From: JBQTKD01 sp052389435 | GTDB taxonomy: Bacteria > Actinomycetota > Actinomycetes > Sporichthyales > Sporichthyaceae | Reading direction: 5' to 3' | Assembly (NCBI GenBank): GCA_052389435.1 | Contig: JBQTIB010000010.1 | Span: 1 to 64,000 of the forward strand | Length of the DNA: 64,000 bases | Shown here: piece by piece, positions 1 to 8,089 of the stretch | Layout of the letters: each line of letters starts with the position of its first letter | How positions within the stretch are numbered: position 1 is the first letter of the stretch | Notes under the pieces: generated by a model | What the model was told of the DNA's origin: nothing | Seen by the model: the letters and a program-made list of their open reading frames with translations, nothing else | The model's database searches: none | Position numbers and translations under genes: made by a program

Positions 1-150
1 GGGGCCCCGCCGGGGCCCCCGTATGGGGTGGGTGGGTTGGCGCTCGGGGCCTTCGTTTTCTTTTTTGGCACCCCGGCCGGGGCCCGGGGGGGGGTACAAA
101 TTTCCCCACACCGGCACAGCGGAACGCGCTCGTACGGTCGTCCCAGCCGC
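1..150. other. GC-homopolymer-rich gene-free leader
   Basis: This stretch has runs of G and C, a T run near position 61 and no convincing reading frame. It sits directly before the P450 gene. It may be an upstream region or low-quality sequence at a contig end. I see no clear promoter in it. Confidence 0.4.
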
Positions 151-180
151 TAGGTGCTCCTGCCCGAGGAGAGGTTCGTC

Positions 181-1434
181 GTGACCACGTCCCCCCACAT
201 CGTCGACGTCGACGTCAACGTTTTCACCCGCCCGGAAGGGATGCGCGACCCGTTTCCCTACTACGACGCGTTGCGCCCACTCGGCCCCGTGCCCGGCTAC
301 GTGGACTGGTCGCCCGGAACGGTGCCCGGTATCGACCCGCCGTTGACCGCCTGGGCCGTTTTCTCCTACGAACTCGTCGAGGAGGTCCTGCGCAACTGGC
401 AGGTCTACTCCAGCCGCGACCCGGGCCAGGAGGACTCCGATGCGCCCAACATCATCCTTCAGGGCGACGACCCGCCGGTGCACAAGATTCGTCGGACCCT
501 CGCCACCAAGGCGTTCTCGGCCCGGCGCGTCACCGGCATGAAGGACTGGCTTGCCGCCGAGATGGTGGGTGTTGCCGACCGACTCGGCGAAGGAGACATC
601 GACGTCTGCGCCGATCTGACCGGCGAACTGCCCACTCGCTCCATGGTGCGACTGCTCGGTCTGCCCGACGTCGGCTACAAGAAAATGCTCGACTGGGCGC
701 ACGCCTTCATGCAGAGCGCGGATCTCACACCCGAGGAACGGCGCGACCGCAACATCGAGATGATCCAGGTGATCACCGCGAAGGTCGACGAACGCCGGCA
801 GGCGTTGGCCGCCGGCGCGGATCCCACCCCCGCCGACGGATCCATGCCGGATTTCATCACAGCTCTGGTCACCGCCGAGGAGGACGGCGAGGTCCTTTCG
901 CCGAAGGTGATCGTCGAGTTCATCACCACGCTGATCGTCGCGGGCAACGAGACCTCGACCTTCCTCGGCGGGCACCTATTGCACGTCCTGGCCTACGACC
1001 AGAAGGCCCAGGCCGTGCTGCGCGCGGACCGCGGCCGGATGGACGACTTCGTCGACGAGACCATGCGGATGTACGGCCCGGTGCACCGACTGTTCCGCTG
1101 GGTGCGGCAGGACACCGAACTCGGCGGGCAGCAGATCAAGGAGAACGAATGGGTCGCGATCTTCTTCGTCGCCGCCAACCGCGACCCCGACAGGTTCCCG
1201 GATCCGCACACCTTCGACATCGATCGCGAGGACGCCGGCCGCAACCTGTCCTTCGGCGCGGGCATCCACTTCTGTCTTGGTGCCGCTTTGGCGCGTTTGA
1301 ATCTTGCGACCATGATCAACAGCCTGCTCGACAACTACTCCCGCATCGAACCGGGCGAGGTCCCGCCCACGATGCGCACGGTCAACATCTTCAACTATGC
1401 CCACGCGGCGCTGCCGATTCGCTTCGTCCGGTAA
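181..1434 (+). CDS. Cytochrome P450
   Basis: A soluble bacterial P450 monooxygenase of 417 residues, a normal length for the actinobacterial class I type that takes electrons from a separate ferredoxin and reductase, neither of which is nearby. Visible landmarks are the I-helix oxygen-activation motif AGNET (residues 254-258), the ExxR pair E293/R296 in helix K, and the heme-binding segment FGAGIHFCLG with the cysteine ligand at residue 365. I chose GTG 181 because GAGGAGAGG lies at 166-174, 6 nt upstream; the longer GTG 154 start would put that ribosome site inside the gene. The regulator gene follows 84 nt downstream on the same strand and may control it. The substrate cannot be read from sequence. 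Confidence 0.95.
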   Translation: MTTSPHIVDVDVNVFTRPEGMRDPFPYYDALRPLGPVPGYVDWSPGTVPGIDPPLTAWAVFSYELVEEVLRNWQVYSSRDPGQEDSDAPNIILQGDDPPVHKIRRTLATKAFSARRVTGMKDWLAAEMVGVADRLGEGDIDVCADLTGELPTRSMVRLLGLPDVGYKKMLDWAHAFMQSADLTPEERRDRNIEMIQVITAKVDERRQALAAGADPTPADGSMPDFITALVTAEEDGEVLSPKVIVEFITTLIVAGNETSTFLGGHLLHVLAYDQKAQAVLRADRGRMDDFVDETMRMYGPVHRLFRWVRQDTELGGQQIKENEWVAIFFVAANRDPDRFPDPHTFDIDREDAGRNLSFGAGIHFCLGAALARLNLATMINSLLDNYSRIEPGEVPPTMRTVNIFNYAHAALPIRFVR

Positions 1435-1518
1435 CGCCCTTGTGGTGAACGCCGGTGGGCTCCATGGTGGGATGCGTGTGACGCAGCCGACGACGTCTGC
1501 GGCCGGGAGGCGGTGCCT

Positions 1519-3261
1519 GTGACGACGATGCCGTTGGACGGGCCGGGACTGCTGCGTGCATCCCGCGAGCGATTCCTGGCCACGGGCCATGTGCCCGCCG
1601 CGGGTGTGCGCGAGGAGATCGCCGCCAGTTGGCGCCGGTCCCGGCTCTCGGGAGTGGACCCGGACCGGCTCGAACTCCCCTACGAGCCCGATCGGGTCAA
1701 CCGCGAAAGTCGGCTGCGCCGGGCCGCCAACCCGGTCATGGAACGCTTCGCCGCACGTTTGGTGGACACTCCGACCGGCCTGTTCCTGGCCGACCGCGAA
1801 GCTCGCGGCGTCGGCCGTTGGGTCGGTCAGGCGGTGCTCGCGGACAAGTTCGACGCGGTCGGCGCCGCCGACGGGTTCCGTTTCGACGAGGAGATCGCCG
1901 GTACCAACGCGTTGGGGACCACCGTCGAGCTCGGCAAACCGGTGAAGATCACCGCCAGCGAGCACTGGGTGGAGCAGCTGTCCGCGCTGACCTGTGCCGG
2001 CGCGCCCATTCGCAATCCGATCACCCGTCAGATCGAGGGGATCGTCGACCTCACCTGTGTCAACGAGCACAACGCCGACCTGCTGTTGGCCCTCGTCCTG
2101 GAGATCGCGCATCAGGTCGAAGAAAGGTTCTACCTCGACGCGAGCGTCGCCGAGCGCTTGATACTGCAGAACTTCTCCTCGGCCGCACGGAACTCTTCTC
2201 GGCCCGTCATGGCGTTGAACCAGGACATGATCCTGACCAACCCGGCCGCAGCGCGAATGCTGCCCGAGTTGAACCAGGAGTTGCTGTGGGACCTCGCGGC
2301 CCGCGTCATGCATGCGGACCGGCCGCTGGTGCAGGTCCTGACGCACGAGGAGGAAAGCACCGTTGCGCACTGTACGCCGGTGCGCGACGGGGCCGAGATC
2401 GTCGGTGTCACCATCGAACTGAAGCGGGACTCGGCTCCCCGGACCGATTCGCGGACCGGATCGCGGGCTGTCTCGCCCGTGCCGACGGACCTGCCGGGGC
2501 TCGTCGGCCGCAGCCCGGCCTGGCGCGGGGTGTGCCAGAAGGTGCGTACCGCGACCCTTCCGGGCCGCCCGCTGGTGCTGACCGGCGAGCCGGGAGTCGG
2601 CAAGCTCGCAGTGGCCCAGGCCTGGCTGTCGCTGCGTGGGGTGAGCGACGCGCTCGTGCTCGACGCCGCGGCCGGGGAGATCGGCGATGTGCCGCCTGGG
2701 GTCTCGGCGGTCGTGCTGGCGCACGCGGAAAGGCTGGCGTCCGCAGCGGTCTATCCGCTGTCGACGGCGCTCGCGGAGGTGCCGCTGGTTGCGATCACGG
2801 TGACGACCGGCGCCGAGGCGTTGGCGGGCTCCGCCGAGGCACTTCTCGAGCGCGTCGGCGGGACGCGCGTAGACATCACCCCGCTGCGCAGTCGTCGCGA
2901 AGACGTTCTCGACCTGGCCGTCGCGCTCGGCGCGCACGCGGGTCCAGAGCTCACACAACTGTTGATGCGTCTGCCGCTGTACCGCAATGTCCGTGAGCTC
3001 GCCGGTGTGCTGGAGGCCGCGCGGGCCAATCGCCCGACCGGCCAACTGCGTCCGGACGACCTGCCGCAGCACGTCCGGAGAGCGGCGGGACGACGCATGC
3101 TCGGGGCGATGGAGCAGGCCGAGTTCGACGCGATCGTCCGCGCGCTCGACGACGCGGCCGGCAACAAGGTCGACGCCGCAGCAGCGCTGGGCATCTCGCG
3201 TTCGACGCTCTATCGGAAAATGCAGGCCTACGGTGTGGATCTGCACCGCGCCGTCTTCTGA
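1519..3261 (+). CDS. AcoR-like GAF/degenerate AAA/Fis-type transcription regulator
   Basis: A 580-residue regulator with an N-terminal GAF-type sensor region (about 1-300), a weak AAA-like region with a Walker A motif GEPGVGK (about 356-362), and a C-terminal Fis-type helix-turn-helix (about 535-575, ending in a GISRSTLYRKMQAYG segment). The GAFTGA loop that true sigma-54 activators use is absent and the AAA core is short, so sigma-54 activation is unlikely. Similar degenerate proteins in actinobacteria regulate oxygenase genes. The start at GTG 1519 is preferred over GTG 1513 because GGGAGG at 1505-1510 is then 8 nt upstream instead of 2. The P450 next door is the obvious candidate target (inference). 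Confidence 0.88.
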   Translation: MTTMPLDGPGLLRASRERFLATGHVPAAGVREEIAASWRRSRLSGVDPDRLELPYEPDRVNRESRLRRAANPVMERFAARLVDTPTGLFLADREARGVGRWVGQAVLADKFDAVGAADGFRFDEEIAGTNALGTTVELGKPVKITASEHWVEQLSALTCAGAPIRNPITRQIEGIVDLTCVNEHNADLLLALVLEIAHQVEERFYLDASVAERLILQNFSSAARNSSRPVMALNQDMILTNPAAARMLPELNQELLWDLAARVMHADRPLVQVLTHEEESTVAHCTPVRDGAEIVGVTIELKRDSAPRTDSRTGSRAVSPVPTDLPGLVGRSPAWRGVCQKVRTATLPGRPLVLTGEPGVGKLAVAQAWLSLRGVSDALVLDAAAGEIGDVPPGVSAVVLAHAERLASAAVYPLSTALAEVPLVAITVTTGAEALAGSAEALLERVGGTRVDITPLRSRREDVLDLAVALGAHAGPELTQLLMRLPLYRNVRELAGVLEAARANRPTGQLRPDDLPQHVRRAAGRRMLGAMEQAEFDAIVRALDDAAGNKVDAAAALGISRSTLYRKMQAYGVDLHRAVF

Positions 3262-3291
3262 GGTGGTCAGGCGCCGGCGACCGCGGGGCCG

Positions 3292-4902
3292 TCAGCGGGA
3301 GGCGAGCAGGACGCCTTCGGGAACGGCGGTCTCTGCCCGCTCGGTGGGCGCCGCCCCGGGGTGGGCGGGGAGGAACGCGGCGACGAACAACGCCCCGACC
3401 AGGCACACGCCGGCCGCGACGAGGCAGCCGACGCTGACGCCGGCGAGGAAGTCGAGGCGGGTCAGCCCGATCAGCCGTTCCGCTGCGGCGGAGTCGCCTC
3501 CCGCGGCCAGGCCGGCCGCGAGCTGGAAGGCTCCCGCCATGGACTCCTGCGCGGAGGCGGTTGCCTCCGCGCCCAGGCCGTTCTCGGCCATGCGGTTGCG
3601 GTAGATCGACAGCGCGATCGAGCCGATGATCGCCACCCCCAGCGTCCCGCCAAGCTCGCGGGTGGCGTCGTTGACGGCCGAGCCCACGCCGGCCTTCTCC
3701 TTCGGGACCACGCCCATGATCGCCTCCGTGGCCGGCGCGCTGCTGAAGCCGAGCGCGGTGCCGAACAGCACCATCTGGCCTGCGATCTCGGCGTAGCCGG
3801 TCTGCGTGGACAGCGTGCTGATCCACACGAAGTCGACGGCGAACAGCAGCAGCCCCGTCGCGACCACGAGCTTGTTGCCGAGCTTGAGAGCGAGGAGCAC
3901 GCCGACGACGGAGGCGACCGCCGTGGCCCCGGCGACGGGGAGCACCCTGGTGCCGGCCTCGAACGAGCCGTAGCCGTAGACGAACTGGAAACACTGCATG
4001 ATCACGAACACGAAGCCGAACGCCGCGAAGAAGGCGGTCGTGACCGCCAGGCTCGCGGCGCTGAAGCGCAGGTTCGCGAACAGGCTCACGTCGAGCATCG
4101 GATGTGGGCAGCGCCGCTCCCACCACACGAACGCGACGAGAACGGAGAAGGCGTTGGCAAATCCGAGCAGGCAGCGCCAGCTTCCCCAGCCGAGTTCGGG
4201 GGCTTCGATGATGGTGAACACGAGCATGCCGAAGCCGAGCGTGGAGAGCACCAGGCCGGCGACGTCAAGCGGCGGGACCTGCGGGTCGCGGGAGTCCGGC
4301 ACGAGCATGAAGACCAGCAGTAGGCCGACCGCGGCGACCACTCCCATGAACGCGATGCTGCTGCCCCACCAGTAGTGCTTGACGAGGTAGCCGCCCACCG
4401 GAAATCCGGTGCCGATCGCCGCGCCGCTCGTCGCGGTCCAGATGCCGATGGCGATGGACCGGGACCGGCGTTCGGTGAAGACGTTGACGACCACGGACAG
4501 CGTGACGGGATAGATGACCGCGGCGCCGAAGCCGGCGATCGCACGCCAGGTGATGAGCTCGCCCGGGCTCGAGGCCTGCGAACCGATCAGCGACGCGGTC
4601 GCGAACAGGGCAAGCCCGAACAGCAGGGACCGCCGCCGTCCGACTCGGTCGGCGATGTTGCCCATGGCGAGGACGAACGCGGCGAAGGTGAGGTTGAACG
4701 CGTCGACGATCCACAGCAGATCGTGGGTGGACGCGCCGAGTTGCAGGCTGATCGGCGGCATCGCGATCGCCACGATCATCGTCGAGGCGTTGATGACGAA
4801 GACCGCGAGGCACACCACCGCCAGCACGGCCCACGGCGAAGCGGAAAAGGTCGGCTTGACGAGCGGGCGGCGGCGCCGCGATTCCACGGGCAGGTTGGAC
4901 AT
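3292..4902 (-). CDS. MFS transporter, DHA2 (EmrB/QacA-like) drug exporter
   Basis: A 536-residue inner-membrane exporter with about 14 hydrophobic helices, the layout of the DHA2 proton-coupled multidrug family. The loop between helices 2 and 3 has the typical motif A (GNIADRVGRRRSLLFG). It converges on the GAF regulator upstream and shares its strand with the TetR gene at 5041-5670, so the two probably form a repressor-pump unit. The protein starts at ATG 4902 with a basic cytoplasmic N-terminus. The exported compound is unknown. Confidence 0.92.
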   Translation of the reverse strand: MSNLPVESRRRRPLVKPTFSASPWAVLAVVCLAVFVINASTMIVAIAMPPISLQLGASTHDLLWIVDAFNLTFAAFVLAMGNIADRVGRRRSLLFGLALFATASLIGSQASSPGELITWRAIAGFGAAVIYPVTLSVVVNVFTERRSRSIAIGIWTATSGAAIGTGFPVGGYLVKHYWWGSSIAFMGVVAAVGLLLVFMLVPDSRDPQVPPLDVAGLVLSTLGFGMLVFTIIEAPELGWGSWRCLLGFANAFSVLVAFVWWERRCPHPMLDVSLFANLRFSAASLAVTTAFFAAFGFVFVIMQCFQFVYGYGSFEAGTRVLPVAGATAVASVVGVLLALKLGNKLVVATGLLLFAVDFVWISTLSTQTGYAEIAGQMVLFGTALGFSSAPATEAIMGVVPKEKAGVGSAVNDATRELGGTLGVAIIGSIALSIYRNRMAENGLGAEATASAQESMAGAFQLAAGLAAGGDSAAAERLIGLTRLDFLAGVSVGCLVAAGVCLVGALFVAAFLPAHPGAAPTERAETAVPEGVLLASR

Positions 4903-5040
4903 GGCGCGTGCGTCTCCAGAGTGGTGCGAGGCGCACGAGGTGGCGCCCTGCGTCGGGTCGTGGTCTGTGCCGATCTCTCGACGGCGCGGGCGGGCAGGCC
5001 GCGCAGCCGATACGGCGACGAGGACGCGGGCGGTGGCGCT

Positions 5041-5670
5041 CTACCTCAGATGCTCAAGCGACCGCCCTGCCGACTCGACGTCGCATCCGAAACCGACGAA
5101 CAGCGTGTGCAGCATCGGCTTGAGCACGTCGGGCATCGGGTCCCCGACGATCTGGAGCATTCCGGCGACCTCCAGCATCACGGCGCCGTGGAGGGCGGCC
5201 CACATCTGGCCCGCGCGGCGAAACGCGTCGCCCTCGGCGAAGCGTCCGGCCGCCGTGGCGCGCTCGACGCCTTGGACGCACACGTAGAAGGTTTCGATGC
5301 CCTGGTTCAACTCTTCGCCGGTGCGCCGATAGCCGCCGAGGGGAGCGGCGCCGAACATCACGGCATAGAGGTGGGGCTGGGTCAGGGCGCGCGTCCGGTA
5401 GATGCCGCCGAGCGCGGCGAGGTCGGCGACCGGATCCTCGGTCGGGGCGAAGGCGGCGAAGGCGGCGGCGAGTTCGGCGAAGCCGGCGTCGACGACCTCG
5501 CGCACGAGACCGCCCAGCGACCCGAACTCGCTGTAGAGCGCCATCGTGGTGACGCCCGCGCGTTCGGCCAGCCTGCGGGTGGTGATGGCCTCGGGGCCGA
5601 GTTCGTCGAGCGCCTCGAGCGCGGCGGCCACCAGGCGTTCGCGTCGAGTGCGGGTCTCCACTTCGGTCAC
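5041..5670 (-). CDS. TetR-family transcriptional repressor
   Basis: A 209-residue one-component regulator. Residues about 8-55 carry the TetR helix-turn-helix (TTRRLAERAGVTTMALYSEF), and the C-terminal two thirds is an all-helical ligand/dimer domain of the WHG type. It is transcribed toward the MFS gene and away from the carotenoid oxygenase. The 77-bp gap between the two starts holds a palindrome that fits a TetR operator. It likely represses itself, the pump and the divergent oxygenase (inference). Confidence 0.92.
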   Translation of the reverse strand: MTEVETRTRRERLVAAALEALDELGPEAITTRRLAERAGVTTMALYSEFGSLGGLVREVVDAGFAELAAAFAAFAPTEDPVADLAALGGIYRTRALTQPHLYAVMFGAAPLGGYRRTGEELNQGIETFYVCVQGVERATAAGRFAEGDAFRRAGQMWAALHGAVMLEVAGMLQIVGDPMPDVLKPMLHTLFVGFGCDVESAGRSLEHLR

Positions 5671-5694
5671 GGCCGGAGTCTAGCGGATCCTTGG

Positions 5695-5714
5695 ATCGGT
5701 GTTATAACGTCGAT
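5695..5714. promoter_or_regulatory. Candidate TetR operator with embedded -10 box
   Basis: ATCGGTGTTATAACGTCGAT is an imperfect 20-bp palindrome (8 of 10 positions per arm pair) around a perfect GTTATAAC core. It lies 24 bp upstream of the tetR start and 33 bp upstream of the chosen oxygenase start. TATAAC at 5703-5708 would serve as a -10 hexamer for the oxygenase, so repressor binding would block RNA polymerase. Confidence 0.55.
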
Positions 5715-5747
5715 ATGGACGCAGCCCGAGTCGCTCCGGAGGTCGCC

Positions 5748-7169
5748 ATGTCGAACAAGTTCCTCGGCGGAGGGTTCGCACCCATCCACCGCGAGTACAC
5801 CGAGACCGACCTGCCGACGACCGGCGCGATCCCCGACTGGCTCGACGGCCGCTACGTGCGCAACGGCCCCAACCCGATCGAAGAGATCGATCCGGCAACC
5901 CACCACTGGTTCCTCGGGGACGGCATGGTGCACGGCGTGCGCCTGCGCGACGGGCGGGCCGAGTGGTACCGCAACCGCTGGGTGGGGAAGCCGAAGGGCA
6001 GGTCGGGCTATCCGCTGACCGACCTCGGAGCCAACACCAACGTGATCGGGCACGCCGGCCGTACGGTCGCGATCGTCGAGTCCGCCGTCGCGTGCATGGA
6101 GCTGAACGAAGAACTCGACACCGTCGGCTGCTTCGACTTCGACGGCACCCTGCCCGGCGGGTACACCGCCCATCCGAAGCGCTGCCCGGAGACCGGCGAA
6201 CTGCACGCCGTGTCGTACTTCTTCGGTTGGGGCAAAAGCATCCGGTACTCGGTGATCGACGCGAAGGGGCGCGCGCTTCGGTGCATCGACATCCCGGTCA
6301 CCGGCAGCCCGATGATGCACGACATGTCTCTGACGGAGCGTCACGTCGTGTTCTACGACCTCCCCGTCACCTTCCAGCCCCGTGCCGCCGCTGCGGTGAC
6401 GATGCCCAGGCTGTTGCAGGCACCGGCGCGGCTGGCGCTGTCCGCGGTGATCGGCAGGGTGAGGGTCCCCAATCCGATCGCCGCGCGGCTCTCGTCCTCG
6501 GTCGGGTCGGGCAACGACTACCCCTACCGCTGGGACCCCGACTACCCCGCCCGCGTCGGCGTCCTGCGTCGTGGCGGGTCGGCCGAGGAGGTGCGGTGGT
6601 TCGAGGTGAACCCCTGCTACGTCTTCCACCCCGTGAACGCCTACGACGACGGCGACACGATCGTGCTCGAGGTCGTCCGCTACGAAAAGCTCTTCGCCGA
6701 CGTGCGCCACGGCGACTTCGAGACCGACCCCGTCCGGTATCGCTGGACGGTCGACCTCGCTGCGGACAAGGTCGTGGAGGAGCAGCTCGACGACGTGCCG
6801 CAGGAGTTCCCGCGCGTCGACGAGCGGCTCGTCGGCCGCAAACACCGGTACGCCTACGCCGCGGGCCTGGCCGACGGAGCCGAGACCTCCGACGTCGTGC
6901 TCAAGCACGACCTCGAGAACGGCACCACCGCGCGCCGCGGCTTCGGCGCCGGCAAGCTCGTCGCCGAGTTCGTCTTCGAACCGTCCTCGCCGGATGCGGC
7001 CGAGGACGACGGCGTCCTGATCGGCTACGTGACGGACCTACCCGCCGACCGCACCGACCTGGTACTGCTCGACGCCCAGAGCCTCGACACCGTCGCCACA
7101 GTCGCCCTGCCGACGCGGGTCCCCGCCGGCTTCCACGGCAACTGGATCCCCAGCGCGATCGACGCGTAG
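5748..7169 (+). CDS. Carotenoid/stilbene cleavage oxygenase
   Basis: A 473-residue non-heme iron dioxygenase of the carotenoid cleavage / lignostilbene dioxygenase (RPE65) superfamily, which splits C=C bonds in carotenoids, apocarotenoids or stilbenes. The N-terminal RYVRNGPNP signature and the four iron-ligand histidines are present: H153, H191, H294 and H463. I chose ATG 5748 because GGAGG at 5738-5742 is 5 nt upstream; the TTG 5691 and ATG 5715 alternatives overlap the promoter and operator. It is divergent from the tetR gene, suggesting control by that repressor, and is followed 24 nt later by a crotonase. Confidence 0.92.
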   Translation: MSNKFLGGGFAPIHREYTETDLPTTGAIPDWLDGRYVRNGPNPIEEIDPATHHWFLGDGMVHGVRLRDGRAEWYRNRWVGKPKGRSGYPLTDLGANTNVIGHAGRTVAIVESAVACMELNEELDTVGCFDFDGTLPGGYTAHPKRCPETGELHAVSYFFGWGKSIRYSVIDAKGRALRCIDIPVTGSPMMHDMSLTERHVVFYDLPVTFQPRAAAAVTMPRLLQAPARLALSAVIGRVRVPNPIAARLSSSVGSGNDYPYRWDPDYPARVGVLRRGGSAEEVRWFEVNPCYVFHPVNAYDDGDTIVLEVVRYEKLFADVRHGDFETDPVRYRWTVDLAADKVVEEQLDDVPQEFPRVDERLVGRKHRYAYAAGLADGAETSDVVLKHDLENGTTARRGFGAGKLVAEFVFEPSSPDAAEDDGVLIGYVTDLPADRTDLVLLDAQSLDTVATVALPTRVPAGFHGNWIPSAIDA

Positions 7170-7193
7170 GGCCGGCCCTGGGAGGATCGGGAC

Positions 7194-7979
7194 ATGGACA
7201 CGGTGCAGGTAGTGCTCGATCCCCCGGTGGCGATCGTCGCGATCGTTCGGCCGGAGGTGCGCAATGCGGTGGATCCCGCAACCGCGCAGGCTCTGCGCGA
7301 GGCCTTCGTCCGACTCGGTGCGGACGATGCGGTCAAGGCCATCGTGTTCACCGGCCACGGCGGCACGTTCTGCGCGGGCTACGACCTGCGTGCCTTTTCC
7401 GCCGCCGGGCTCGACCCGACGGCTCTCGACCGCCTCGGGCCAGGCGAACCCGGACCCATGGGCCCAACCCGCGGCCTTCCGCCCAAGCCGACCATCGCCG
7501 CAGTCGAGGGCTACGCCGTCGCGGGCGGGCTGGAACTGGCGATCTGGTGCGACCTGCGCGTTGCCGCCGAGGACGCCACGTTCGGGGTGTTCTGCCGTCG
7601 GTGGGGCGTGCCGCTGATCGACGGCGGCACCGTGCGACTGCCGCGGTTGATCGGGCAGGGGCGGGCGATGGACCTGATCCTCACCGGCCGTCCCGTGGCG
7701 GCCGAGGAGGCGCTGCGGATCGGCCTGGTCGACCGAGTCGTCGCGCCCGGCCAGGCGCTGACCGTCGCGATGGAGCTGGCGCACCAGATCGCCGCGTTCC
7801 CCCAGGCCTGTCTGCTCGCCGACCGCGCCTCCGCCTACGGGCAGGACGGACGGGACGAACCCGCCGCCCTCGACGCCGAGGCCGCGGGCGGACTGGCGGT
7901 CCTGCGGACGGGCGAGAGCGTGGCCGGGGCGACGCGCTTCGCGGGCGGCGCGGGTCGAGGCGGCGCGTTTCCGGCCTGA
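7194..7979 (+). CDS. Enoyl-CoA hydratase/isomerase (crotonase) family protein
   Basis: A 261-residue crotonase-fold protein. The oxyanion-hole segments are visible as GTFCAGYDLRAF (about residue 60) and AVEGYAVAGGLELAIWCDL (about 103-121). Family members hydrate or isomerise acyl-CoA esters; the specific substrate is not evident. It starts 24 nt after the oxygenase stop on the same strand, so co-transcription is plausible, possibly in catabolism of cleaved aromatic or isoprenoid products (inference). Confidence 0.9.
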   Translation: MDTVQVVLDPPVAIVAIVRPEVRNAVDPATAQALREAFVRLGADDAVKAIVFTGHGGTFCAGYDLRAFSAAGLDPTALDRLGPGEPGPMGPTRGLPPKPTIAAVEGYAVAGGLELAIWCDLRVAAEDATFGVFCRRWGVPLIDGGTVRLPRLIGQGRAMDLILTGRPVAAEEALRIGLVDRVVAPGQALTVAMELAHQIAAFPQACLLADRASAYGQDGRDEPAALDAEAAGGLAVLRTGESVAGATRFAGGAGRGGAFPA

Positions 7980-8089
7980 GGCGGGCACCGGGAGGAACGG
8001 TGGGTGGGGCCGGGACCTTCGGTCCTCAGGGCACGCCGGCGGCTGCCGATAGGCTGGGCGAGCATCCGACGTGACGGGACGGTGGCCGG

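Noticed and set aside
976..3246. Long minus-strand frame of 756 codons
   Set aside because: It is antisense to the P450 and GAF regulator, rich in Arg/Gly/His without motifs, and is a high-GC shadow.
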